DNA of 64,000 nt. Source: Pseudoneobacillus rhizosphaerae (GTDB lineage Bacteria > Bacillota > Bacilli > Bacillales > Cytobacillaceae). Shown here in pieces: positions 33,746 through 41,121 of this stretch. Under the pieces are notes generated by a model. The model was not told where the DNA came from. It was given only the letters and a program-made list of their open reading frames with translations, and made no database searches. A program made the position numbers and the translations under genes. The stretch is from positions 62,001 to 126,000 of the forward strand of contig NZ_CAKJTG010000010.1 of NCBI RefSeq assembly GCF_917563885.1, in the 5' to 3' direction. Each line of letters starts with the position of its first letter. Within the stretch, counting starts at the first letter, position 1.

Positions 33746-34548
33746 ATTAGAACTAGATGGTGCCATTCAGCTATTTTGGAAGGCACCTTTTTTTATGTGC
33801 TTGCGTTACTGTTTTTGCCGTATTATAGCTGTTTTTGGATAAGAGAATTTTCTTCTTGCTTGCGCATTTACACCCTTTCGGATGGGATTTGGGTACGTGA
33901 GAAATTCTTGCGTGCACGTTTACCTCATTTTGTGAGTGATTCGGGTACGCGAGAACTCCTTGCGTGCGCACTTACTCCCTTTTGGATTGGTTTCGCGTTC
34001 GTGAGAACTCCTTGCGTACGCACTTACTCCCTTTCGGACTGGTTTCGCGTTCGCGAGAACTCCTTGCGTGCGCACTTACTCCCTTTTGGGCTGGTTTCGC
34101 GTTCGCGAGAACTCTTTGCGTGCACGTTTTACTCCTTTTGGGCGAGGTTCGCGTTCGCGAGAACTCCTTGCGTGCGCATTTACTCCCTTTTGGACTGGTT
34201 TCGCGTTCGCGAGAACTCCTTGCGTGCGCTCATACTCCCTTTTGGACTGGTTTCGCGTTCGCGAGTACTTCTTGCGTACATGTTTACTCCCATTTTGTCA
34301 GGATTCGTGTACGCGAAAACCTTTTTAAAACACCTTTTATATTTATATCAACAATATTAACTAACTGGTCATAAAAAGGTGCTTGGGGGCTTCAATTCCT
34401 TAAACAACCCAATTAGAGCTTGTATAGCAAGCGCAAACCATCTTTGAGCCTCACTTCTTGAGTTACCGTTAATAAAAACTTACTTATGTATTTCCCCCCA
34501 AATTCTACCCATAATAAAAAGAAAAACTAATCCGCTTTTGCGGATTAG
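33746..34548. other. Non-coding spacer dominated by the 52-bp repeat array
   Basis: 800 bp between the SpoIID-like gene and the SLH lipoprotein. The frames open across 33776-34374 on the plus strand are artefacts of the stop-free 52-bp repeat. From 34330 to 34520 nothing is recognised. Confidence 0.75.
33835..34320. repeat. 52-bp tandem repeat array, nine phased copies
   Basis: The anchor TTTCGCG or ATTCGGG/ATTTGGG/ATTCGTG recurs at 33887, 33939, 33991, 34043, 34095, 34147, 34199, 34251 and 34303, exactly 52 bp apart; a degenerate copy precedes. Each central unit reads CTGGTTTCGCGTTCGCGAGA, then ACTCCTTGCGTGCGCACTTA and CTCCCTTTTGGA. It holds GTTC-GCGA-GAAC, a hairpin with a GNRA-type loop, and the palindrome GTGCGCAC. 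GC content is well above the flanks. There are no unique spacers, so it is not a CRISPR. Confidence 0.95.
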
Positions 34549-34553
34549 CTATT
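34520..34553 (-). terminator. Terminator of SLH lipoprotein gene
   Basis: CTAATCCGC-AAAA-GCGGATTAG followed by TTTTTC on the minus strand, directly at the stop codon. Confidence 0.9.
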
Positions 34554-35301
34554 TTTGTAATGCACGATATAAAAAAACGGAGAATTGTGAGCGTTTGGTT
34601 GGTTCCGATGGCATGAATTGTCCATTGCTTCCCATGGCAATCCCATTTTGCGATACGGCTTGAATGGCTGCATATCCATCGTTTTTAGTCGATACATCAC
34701 TATACCCCTCGTAAGTTGCTGATGTAGTTTTCAATTGGAACGCTCTTTGAAGAACCACTGCCATATGCTTACGAGTCATTGGGGCATTTGGCATAAACTT
34801 CCCATTACTCCCTTTAAAATACCCCTTCTCAGTAACGGTCATAATCGCTTTCCGTGTTGCCATATCATCCTTCACATCAGAAAATTGAGAAGGAGCATCA
34901 CTTAACGGTATCCTTAATGCTTTGACGAGCATGGCAGCCGCCTGCGCGCGGGTTACTGAATTTTCAGGTCTAAACAGCTCTACCTCTTTATATCCAGAAA
35001 TAAGGTTACGATTATATAAAGTCATAATTTCTTTAAAAGCCCAATAGTTTGCTGTTACATCTTTAAACACGATAGTAGGAGGTACTGCCTCTCCACCTAG
35101 TAATGAATTGATTTCCTTTTCTAATTCCTCAGTTCTTGATTCTAAGCTATTTACCTTGGTTGAAACCTTTTGTACCTCAGCTTCTGTCCAATCAACCCCT
35201 GCAGCTTCAGTCACAATATTTGCTTCCACTTCCTGCTTCGAACAAGCCGTCGACGTAATCGCTAATAAAGCTACAATCAGCAACAAGAATCTCTTTTTCA
35301 T
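34549..35301 (-). CDS. SLH-domain protein, probable lipoprotein, with coiled coil
   Basis: 250 residues from ATG 35301 (MKKRFLLLIVALLAITSTAC), GGGGGAT ten bases upstream. Cys20 after STA makes an imperfect lipobox, so membrane lipidation is likely but not certain. A short coiled coil (VQKVSTKVNSLESRTEELEK) is followed by three SLH repeats (about 75-250: ANYWAFKEIMTLYNRNLISG, DMATRKAIMTVTEKGYFKGS, GYAAIQAVSQNGIAMGSNGQ). If both anchors work, it bridges membrane and wall polymer. It is the last of a run of same-strand surface genes and has its own terminator. Confidence 0.88.
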   Translation of the reverse strand: MKKRFLLLIVALLAITSTACSKQEVEANIVTEAAGVDWTEAEVQKVSTKVNSLESRTEELEKEINSLLGGEAVPPTIVFKDVTANYWAFKEIMTLYNRNLISGYKEVELFRPENSVTRAQAAAMLVKALRIPLSDAPSQFSDVKDDMATRKAIMTVTEKGYFKGSNGKFMPNAPMTRKHMAVVLQRAFQLKTTSATYEGYSDVSTKNDGYAAIQAVSQNGIAMGSNGQFMPSEPTKRSQFSVFLYRALQK

Positions 35302-35399
35302 CTGAATTTTATCCCCCATAACACTTTCTATTATCTATATACTCTATAAAATGGTACCACAAGACTTTTGTCGAAAAAAGAACTAAAAGCCCTATTTTT

Positions 35400-35458
35400 A
35401 GAAAAACGGAAGCGCCTGGATCAACCCCGACAAGCATAAGGCACTGCAGCTAGACAAG
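35400..35458. repeat. Dispersed CGGAAGCGCC element, short form
   Basis: AGAAAAACGGAAGCGCC at the left end and GCAGCTAGACAA at the right match the ends of the 153-bp element at 29180-29332; the middle (CCCCGACAAGCATAAGG) differs. Confidence 0.6.
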
Positions 35459-35476
35459 ATAATGAAAGGTGAATTT

Positions 35477-36985
35477 TTATGATACTCCTTTTTTACGAAG
35501 AATCAGATTTAACTCTGAAAATCGAAGGACTTTTAATCCACCTAAAAGTATGACAATAAAAATGATTCCACCGATTAGGATATCTCCCCATGTCCACCCC
35601 GTTTTAATATAAGTAGACGATAGATATAAAATCATGATTAATGCCCCATAAAGGCCAACGGATTTTATTTTGTCCAGTAAACTACTCTTCATTGATAATT
35701 TTAACATATATTTTGCTAGAACCATTAACAGGATTAAATTAACAATCGAACTAATCGAGGTCCCCCACGCTATTGCTCTAGCTCCATATTGGTCGAGCAT
35801 CAGCATCGTAAAGATGATATTAACTCCAAATACACAGAACAAGCTAATTAGCACAGTCAGATATGATTTTTCCATTGCATAAAAGAATCGAGAAATATAC
35901 ACGTTTCCTGCCATCGCAAACATTGATAACGAAAAGATTTGTAATAGCGGGTAAGTCATTTTGGTCGAATCAGCCTGGAAGTTTCCATATTCAAAAATAA
36001 TCGCTATTAACTCCTTCGAATAGAAAAACACAAAAATGGTAACAGGTAATAATAATAACCCCAGTAACCCCATACCCTTTTGATAAAGCTCAGACACACT
36101 TTCATTTTCCTTCGCACCGACCTTTTTAGCTAAAAGCGGGTAAATAACTGTCGTCACAGCAGTCATGAGCACCGCTTGAGGAAATTGTGTTAGCTTTGAT
36201 GCGTAATTAAGGGCTGCGATATAGCCATCCGATAAGTGGGACGCAAAAGCTCTTTGAATAAAAAAGTAAAATTGTAGGGATGCACCACCAAGCATAATTG
36301 GTAAAGCTATCAACCATAATCTCTTTAATTCTGGTGTATGTGTGAAGCGAAAAGTGAAATGACGAATGAAGTCTTTCTTTAAGCCTATCAGAAGCATGAC
36401 AACCATTATGACAGCACCTAGAACCGCTCCAAGTCCATAAGAATCAACGTACATCAATGGGGTAAATATAACAGCAATTAATAGGAAGGCAAGGTTATAC
36501 ACAAATGTGGAAAAGGTAGATAACTGAAATTTTTGATGTACATTTAAAATGCCACTTAACCACATTGACCAAATTAAAAAGAACGTAGAGGGTGCCATCC
36601 ACAGAAACAATTTTCTCGTGACTTCTAGTTCTTCTCCTTCTAGACCACGGAAGGAAACCTTTAAGATTGGTTCTGCGAAAACTAATAAGAGGGCCGTTAC
36701 TAATCCAACGATGACCGTAATATATGTAAAGGTAGAGGAGAGAAAATCCTGCTTCTCCTTACCTTCAGATAATTTACTATAAACAGAAATAAATGCAGTT
36801 GTTATAGCTCCACCAACAACGATATACAAAAAGTTAGGAATGGTATAAGCAGTAATAATACTATCTGCAAATAAAGATGTTCCATATTGATAGCCAATCA
36901 CCATTTCTCTAGCAAACCCGATTAGTCGCGCCAAAATATTAATGACAGCTACTGCGCCAATGATTTTCAACATTTTTCCCTTCAT
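35477..36985 (-). CDS. MurJ/MviN-type lipid-linked precursor flippase
   Basis: 502 residues, about 14 membrane helices, of the MOP superfamily MurJ branch: VAVINILARLIGFAREMVIG, NFLYIVVGGAITTAFISVYS, LPIMLGGASLQFYFFIQRAF. Such proteins flip lipid II or a related lipid-linked sugar. Being next to a GT4 enzyme and a CsaB-like transferase rather than in a division cluster, it may serve a wall polymer instead of peptidoglycan; so no murJ symbol is assigned. ATG 36985 follows AGAGGATG. Confidence 0.9.
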   Translation of the reverse strand: MKGKMLKIIGAVAVINILARLIGFAREMVIGYQYGTSLFADSIITAYTIPNFLYIVVGGAITTAFISVYSKLSEGKEKQDFLSSTFTYITVIVGLVTALLLVFAEPILKVSFRGLEGEELEVTRKLFLWMAPSTFFLIWSMWLSGILNVHQKFQLSTFSTFVYNLAFLLIAVIFTPLMYVDSYGLGAVLGAVIMVVMLLIGLKKDFIRHFTFRFTHTPELKRLWLIALPIMLGGASLQFYFFIQRAFASHLSDGYIAALNYASKLTQFPQAVLMTAVTTVIYPLLAKKVGAKENESVSELYQKGMGLLGLLLLPVTIFVFFYSKELIAIIFEYGNFQADSTKMTYPLLQIFSLSMFAMAGNVYISRFFYAMEKSYLTVLISLFCVFGVNIIFTMLMLDQYGARAIAWGTSISSIVNLILLMVLAKYMLKLSMKSSLLDKIKSVGLYGALIMILYLSSTYIKTGWTWGDILIGGIIFIVILLGGLKVLRFSELNLILRKKGVS

Positions 36986-37036
36986 ATTGTTTCATCCTCT
37001 ATCATAAAAATATTAGCCAAAGAAAATGACTGACTA

Positions 37037-37063
37037 TGAAAAAAGAGCTGACAACGTCAACTC
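37037..37063 (-). terminator. Terminator of GT4 gene
   Basis: GAGTTGAC-GTT-GTCAGCTC followed by TTTTTTC on the minus strand. Confidence 0.85.
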
Positions 37064-37064
37064 C

Positions 37065-38150
37065 TTATTTTGAAAGCTGATTATAGATTGTTTCAAGCTT
37101 TGAAATCATCTTCTTTTCATCATTCTCCGCTGCTTTCTGCTCGCCTTTTTGAATCAATTGTTTTTTTAATTCTGAATTTCCTAATACTTCTAGAATAGCT
37201 TCAGCTAACGGTAAAACTTGTTTAGCTGGAACCAATAACCCGCTTCCATCCTTGAGCAAATAATGAAGCCCACCCACGTCCGCCCCAATAACTGGAGTAT
37301 GACAGGACATCGCCTCAACCGCTACAAGTCCAAATCCCTCTAAATGGGAAGGAAGAACGAACACCTCAGCCGCTGACATCCACTTCGCTAACTCGGCTTG
37401 TGGCAGGGGCTCAATAAAATGAACCCCATCCCCCATAAGCTGATGTAATTCTTCACGGTAAGCGTGATTACGGCTCGCACCGATTAAGTATAACTCAGCC
37501 TGTGGACGCTTAGTCTTGACCAGCTTAAAAGCCTCAACAAGTTCAGTTAGTCCTTTTTCCCGAATAATATTGCCTACAAACAAAACAGGCTCCACCCCGT
37601 CAGAAATTTGAAGCTCGTGGCGAATTTCCTTTTTCGAGTAAGGTCTAAAAACGTCACGGTTCACACCCATATTAATAATTGAAAGCTTATTAGCATTAAC
37701 TTTATAGTCGTTGCTAATCTCCTCGTAGAGTGCCTCACCTACAGTAACCACATGGCTTGCTTCTTTAAGAATAGATTCAGTCAATTGGCGGATTTTTGGA
37801 CTTTTCTTCGCCATTCGGTCGATATCCCCACCATGCGCTGTCACAATAAATGGTTTCCCTAATAGTTTTTTATAAAGTAGCGCAAGCAAACCGGATGGAA
37901 ACACATAATGGGCATGAATGACATCATATTTTCGACCGCGAGTAAGTATGTTCATTTTCGTTTCTAAAATCCAACGAAGATATTTACTAATGACATTTTT
38001 CTTACCAGTGAGGGGATTTTTAATGCCAATAACATCCACTTCATTCCCGGTCGCTCGCAGTGCTTCTACCTGATTTTTGACGAAAATCCCAAATGTTTTA
38101 TGAGTTTCTGTCGGATACATATTACTTATTACGAGAATCTTTTTAGCCAT
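37065..38150 (-). CDS. Glycosyltransferase family 4
   Basis: 361 residues, soluble GT-B fold. The N-terminal domain holds HAHYVFPSGLLALL and VTAHGGDIDRMAKK; the C-terminal nucleotide-sugar half has LFVGNIIREKGLTELVEAF and the EX7E region SHLEGFGLVAVEAMSCHTPV. Retaining GT4 enzymes transfer sugars to lipid or glycan acceptors; donor and acceptor are unknown. ATG 38150 follows AAGGG within the end of the pyruvyl transferase gene (4 bp apart), so the two are co-translated and probably act on one polymer. Confidence 0.93.
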   Translation of the reverse strand: MAKKILVISNMYPTETHKTFGIFVKNQVEALRATGNEVDVIGIKNPLTGKKNVISKYLRWILETKMNILTRGRKYDVIHAHYVFPSGLLALLYKKLLGKPFIVTAHGGDIDRMAKKSPKIRQLTESILKEASHVVTVGEALYEEISNDYKVNANKLSIINMGVNRDVFRPYSKKEIRHELQISDGVEPVLFVGNIIREKGLTELVEAFKLVKTKRPQAELYLIGASRNHAYREELHQLMGDGVHFIEPLPQAELAKWMSAAEVFVLPSHLEGFGLVAVEAMSCHTPVIGADVGGLHYLLKDGSGLLVPAKQVLPLAEAILEVLGNSELKKQLIQKGEQKAAENDEKKMISKLETIYNQLSK

Positions 38151-38154
38151 TATT

Positions 38155-39306
38155 TTAACCCTTCTTCGGAGGTAGCATCGAAAATTGCTTTAATCCTTTA
38201 GCTGCCTTCTCTTTTAGTACGCCTGAAATTCGGTTTGCCTCCAGTTGAACATGTTCCCAGCTGTCATCCATTTTTTCAACGATATTTAAAAAATGCGTAC
38301 TAGATTCGGAGAGATCTGACATCGATACACACTGATCTGATTTTCCCACCATTTGCATAAAATGGGCAACCTTATGATGGTAACCGACCCCAATAACAGG
38401 AGTTTCCGCATCTAGTGAAAGTATAATTGAATGCAATCTTGTCCCAATGATTACATCCATTTCCCCACAAACATCGATCAACTGGGCTGGGGATAAATGC
38501 TCTTCATTTACGACAACACCTTGCTTATTTTTCATCGCTTCATAAATATCCTTTGTCACCCAAACATCCTGTGGATATTTTGTGGAGAAAAAGGTAATTT
38601 GGACATTTTTTTCCGCAACCAGCTCATCTAAATTTTTGGCCATCCCCTGTACATATGCCTGATATTTTTCTTCATCTGCCTCTGGCCAGTATTTAATATT
38701 ATAATATGGCACAGCAGTTACACCGATTTTTTGAATTTTTGTAGATAGCTTATGTTTTTTCGCTGTCGTTAGCGTGAAGGCTGGATCACCAATAATTTCT
38801 ATTGGCTTAGTTACACCCACAGATTTAAGAAGTGCTTGAGACTCAGGATCACGCACAGAAATGGAATCCGCTACAGATGCTAACCTTTTTATAAAAAACT
38901 TCCCTACTGAGGAGGTTAACGGACCAGCCCCACAGCCGTATACAACAACCTTGGCACCGCCCATTTTCCCTAAAATTCCGTATGTACCATATAGTGGTGC
39001 TTCCCGTTTGTAAAGGTCCATTAAAATACCGCCACCGCCGATGATGACAACATCGAGTTTGTTCACAATCTTTCGGCTTTGTTTAACTGTTTCTGCAAAC
39101 GTCTTGACGATAGAACCTTTTTTATAATAAAGAGGGTACGCGTCTACCCCGTAGCGCTCTTTCGTTTGTTCAGGGTTATTACTGAATACGGTAATATCCT
39201 TTGTTGTCACATCAAAATGTGATGTAAGCTGAGTGATGATCCCTAGAAGAATAGCTTCATCCCCATTATTGTTGTTTCCATAGTTACCTACAATTCCTAT
39301 TCTCAT
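38155..39306 (-). CDS. csaB: Polysaccharide pyruvyl transferase, CsaB-like
   Basis: 383 residues from ATG 39306 (MRIGIVGNYGNNNNGDEAIL) behind AAAGGAAG; an upstream ATG gives 22 extra non-family residues. Family marks: VVIIGGGGILMDLYKRE, VVYGCGAGPLTSSVGK, IGDPAFTL, DVIIGTRLHSIILSLDAETP and GVGYHHKVAHFM. CsaB puts ketal pyruvate on the secondary wall polymer, which is the ligand of SLH domains in Bacillus. Ten SLH proteins in this window make that function compelling, but the substrate is inferred from context. Confidence 0.92.
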   Translation of the reverse strand: MRIGIVGNYGNNNNGDEAILLGIITQLTSHFDVTTKDITVFSNNPEQTKERYGVDAYPLYYKKGSIVKTFAETVKQSRKIVNKLDVVIIGGGGILMDLYKREAPLYGTYGILGKMGGAKVVVYGCGAGPLTSSVGKFFIKRLASVADSISVRDPESQALLKSVGVTKPIEIIGDPAFTLTTAKKHKLSTKIQKIGVTAVPYYNIKYWPEADEEKYQAYVQGMAKNLDELVAEKNVQITFFSTKYPQDVWVTKDIYEAMKNKQGVVVNEEHLSPAQLIDVCGEMDVIIGTRLHSIILSLDAETPVIGVGYHHKVAHFMQMVGKSDQCVSMSDLSESSTHFLNIVEKMDDSWEHVQLEANRISGVLKEKAAKGLKQFSMLPPKKG

Positions 39307-39385
39307 TAACAAACTTCCTTTGCTATCGATTAGTAGAATTTTCGCCTTGGTAATTATATCATATCCTGCCAATGAAAAAACAATT

Positions 39386-39416
39386 AAAAAGAGAGAGAAG
39401 GAATCCCCTCTCTCTT
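39386..39416 (-). terminator. Terminator of SLH-amidase gene
   Basis: AAGAGAGAG and CTCTCTCTT arms around GGGGATTCCTT, then TTTAATTG on the minus strand. Confidence 0.85.
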
Positions 39417-41013
39417 ACTTTAAGTAATAGTTTCGAATACCCTGATAAATAGCTTCAGCGAAAATATTTTGAAATTCATCCGAAACTAACTTTTCACGAT
39501 CCTCTTTATTTGGTAGAAAGCCCATTTCTAGTAGCACGGCTGGAATTTGGTTATTTTTAATTACAAAAAACCCACTGTCCTTAATGCCGCGGTTATACAT
39601 GTTTGCGCGCTCGACCATTTCCTTTTGAATTTCAAATGCAAGCAGTTTACTTTCTGCGCCATTCATATTGTTTGATGTATTAAAATACGTCTCTGTCCCA
39701 TTTGCTGTCGTATTATCTTTCACAGAATTCACATGAATACTGACAAAAAGCTCGGCGAAAACATCCTCAGCCATTTTTACCCGCTCATCTAATTCAAGGA
39801 AAGTATCCGTTTCGCGAGTCATAATGACCTTTGCACCTGCTGAACGAAGTCGTTCAGCTACTTTTTTTCCTACACTTAATACGATATCCTTTTCTTTATA
39901 ACTATCATAATTTGTACCAGGATCTTTTAACCCATGTCCAGGATCTAACACAATAATTCGATTCTTTAATGGATAATTAGGATCTGGTGAATAAAGTTTC
40001 AAATATGATTTATGAACAAATCCTGATATTCCGTTATAGGTAACTTTAGCCCAAAAACCGTTAATATCAAGGATATTGACCATCGTTCCAGGCGTTAGCT
40101 TACCAAGAATCGTCGATGAAGCCGATTCAGACGCCCGAATATTCAATGCTGTCTTCGAGATGACTTTTCCTTTAGTCGTAACCGGTCCTGTCACTTTCAA
40201 ACGATACCCCGGCTCAATCGCTCTTGATAAAAAGGCAGAAAATTGCGCTCTAGATATTAAATCCTCTGGTAAAAAGCGGTAATTACTACCATTCGACATG
40301 CCATTGTAATGCATCTTTTCAATGTAATCATATGCCCAATACTTCGAACCTACATCGTGAAACACTGGCGTGGAAGGTGTATAGCCATTGTAATCAAAGT
40401 GATAGGCCTCAACAATCACCTTCGCCATTTGCGAACGTTTCAGCGTGTCATTTGGCCCAAATCTGCCATCGTCATAACCTTTAAAAATATGAAGCTCGTA
40501 TGCTCTTTGTATATATCCTGCTGCCCAATTGGTAACTGGAACATCTGTAAAAGTTTGATTGGTGACATTAGCTTGCTTTTCTCCAATCGCTTCAATAATC
40601 ATTTTAGCCGCTTGAGCTCTTGTTACCTTTTGATCTGGATGAAAGGAAAAGGTTTTATCAGCGTTTTCATATCCGCTAATAACTTTAAGTTCATATAAAT
40701 GCAGTATATTTGAAAAAGCCCAGTAATCAGGAGTCACATCAGAAAAGGGATTGATTACAGTAGCTATACTTTGAACTATTGGATCTATATTATTATCTGG
40801 TTTTTCTTCTTCGCAAAACTCTTCTTCAGAAGAGTTTTGGGTTTCTGGACAAACGCCTGGTTTTTCTTCTTCTCCTACCGTTACCGAATCGGTTTGAGGT
40901 TTTGACGGTTCTATTGTCGTGTTTTCTTCTGCTTTTGCCCAAATTTCGGTCATAGGAGAAAAGATAAGTAGGCAACATACTACAGTAATTAAAAAACGAA
41001 TTTTCCTCAACAT
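39415..41013 (-). CDS. SLH-anchored N-acetylmuramoyl-L-alanine amidase
   Basis: 532 residues. Signal peptide (1-27), a Glu-rich linker containing two Cys, three SLH repeats (about 88-268: FSDVTPDYWAFSNILHLYEL, NWAAGYIQRAYELHIFKGYD, KYWAYDYIEKMHYNGMSNGS), an SH3b domain (about 280-340: TALNIRASESASSTILGKLT) and an Amidase_3 domain (about 350-530). The zinc and catalytic residues are intact: His in LDPGHGLKDPG, Glu in YKEKDIVLS, His in FVSIHVNS and Glu in VLLEMGFLPN. It cleaves the glycan-peptide bond of peptidoglycan while tethered to the wall polymer. ATG 41013 follows AAGGAGG. Confidence 0.95.
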   Translation of the reverse strand: MLRKIRFLITVVCCLLIFSPMTEIWAKAEENTTIEPSKPQTDSVTVGEEEKPGVCPETQNSSEEEFCEEEKPDNNIDPIVQSIATVINPFSDVTPDYWAFSNILHLYELKVISGYENADKTFSFHPDQKVTRAQAAKMIIEAIGEKQANVTNQTFTDVPVTNWAAGYIQRAYELHIFKGYDDGRFGPNDTLKRSQMAKVIVEAYHFDYNGYTPSTPVFHDVGSKYWAYDYIEKMHYNGMSNGSNYRFLPEDLISRAQFSAFLSRAIEPGYRLKVTGPVTTKGKVISKTALNIRASESASSTILGKLTPGTMVNILDINGFWAKVTYNGISGFVHKSYLKLYSPDPNYPLKNRIIVLDPGHGLKDPGTNYDSYKEKDIVLSVGKKVAERLRSAGAKVIMTRETDTFLELDERVKMAEDVFAELFVSIHVNSVKDNTTANGTETYFNTSNNMNGAESKLLAFEIQKEMVERANMYNRGIKDSGFFVIKNNQIPAVLLEMGFLPNKEDREKLVSDEFQNIFAEAIYQGIRNYYLK

Positions 41014-41078
41014 ATCCTCCTCCTTCTACAACTGCATATTACGTATCAAATGCACTTGCCTCATAAAATATTTCGTTT

Positions 41079-41114
41079 GTAGATTCCATCTCAGTATATT
41101 GAGGTGGAATCTAC
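41079..41114 (-). terminator. Hairpin after the glycosidase-SLH gene
   Basis: GTAGATTCCACCTC pairs with GAGATGGAATCTAC (13 of 14) around an 8-nt loop, 8 bp beyond the stop. There is no proper U-tract, so it may act as a processing or weak termination hairpin. Confidence 0.5.
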
Positions 41115-41121
41115 AGTAAGT

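Noticed and set aside
33835-34320. Possible CRISPR array
   Set aside because: The 52-bp units follow each other directly with changes spread over the unit; no constant repeat/unique spacer alternation and no cas genes.
33776-34374. Three overlapping plus-strand frames of 86-194 codons with repeated peptide motifs
   Set aside because: They lie in the 52-bp repeat, which has no stop codon in any plus frame. The step is not a multiple of three, so each frame cycles through the same peptides; there is no RBS or codon bias.
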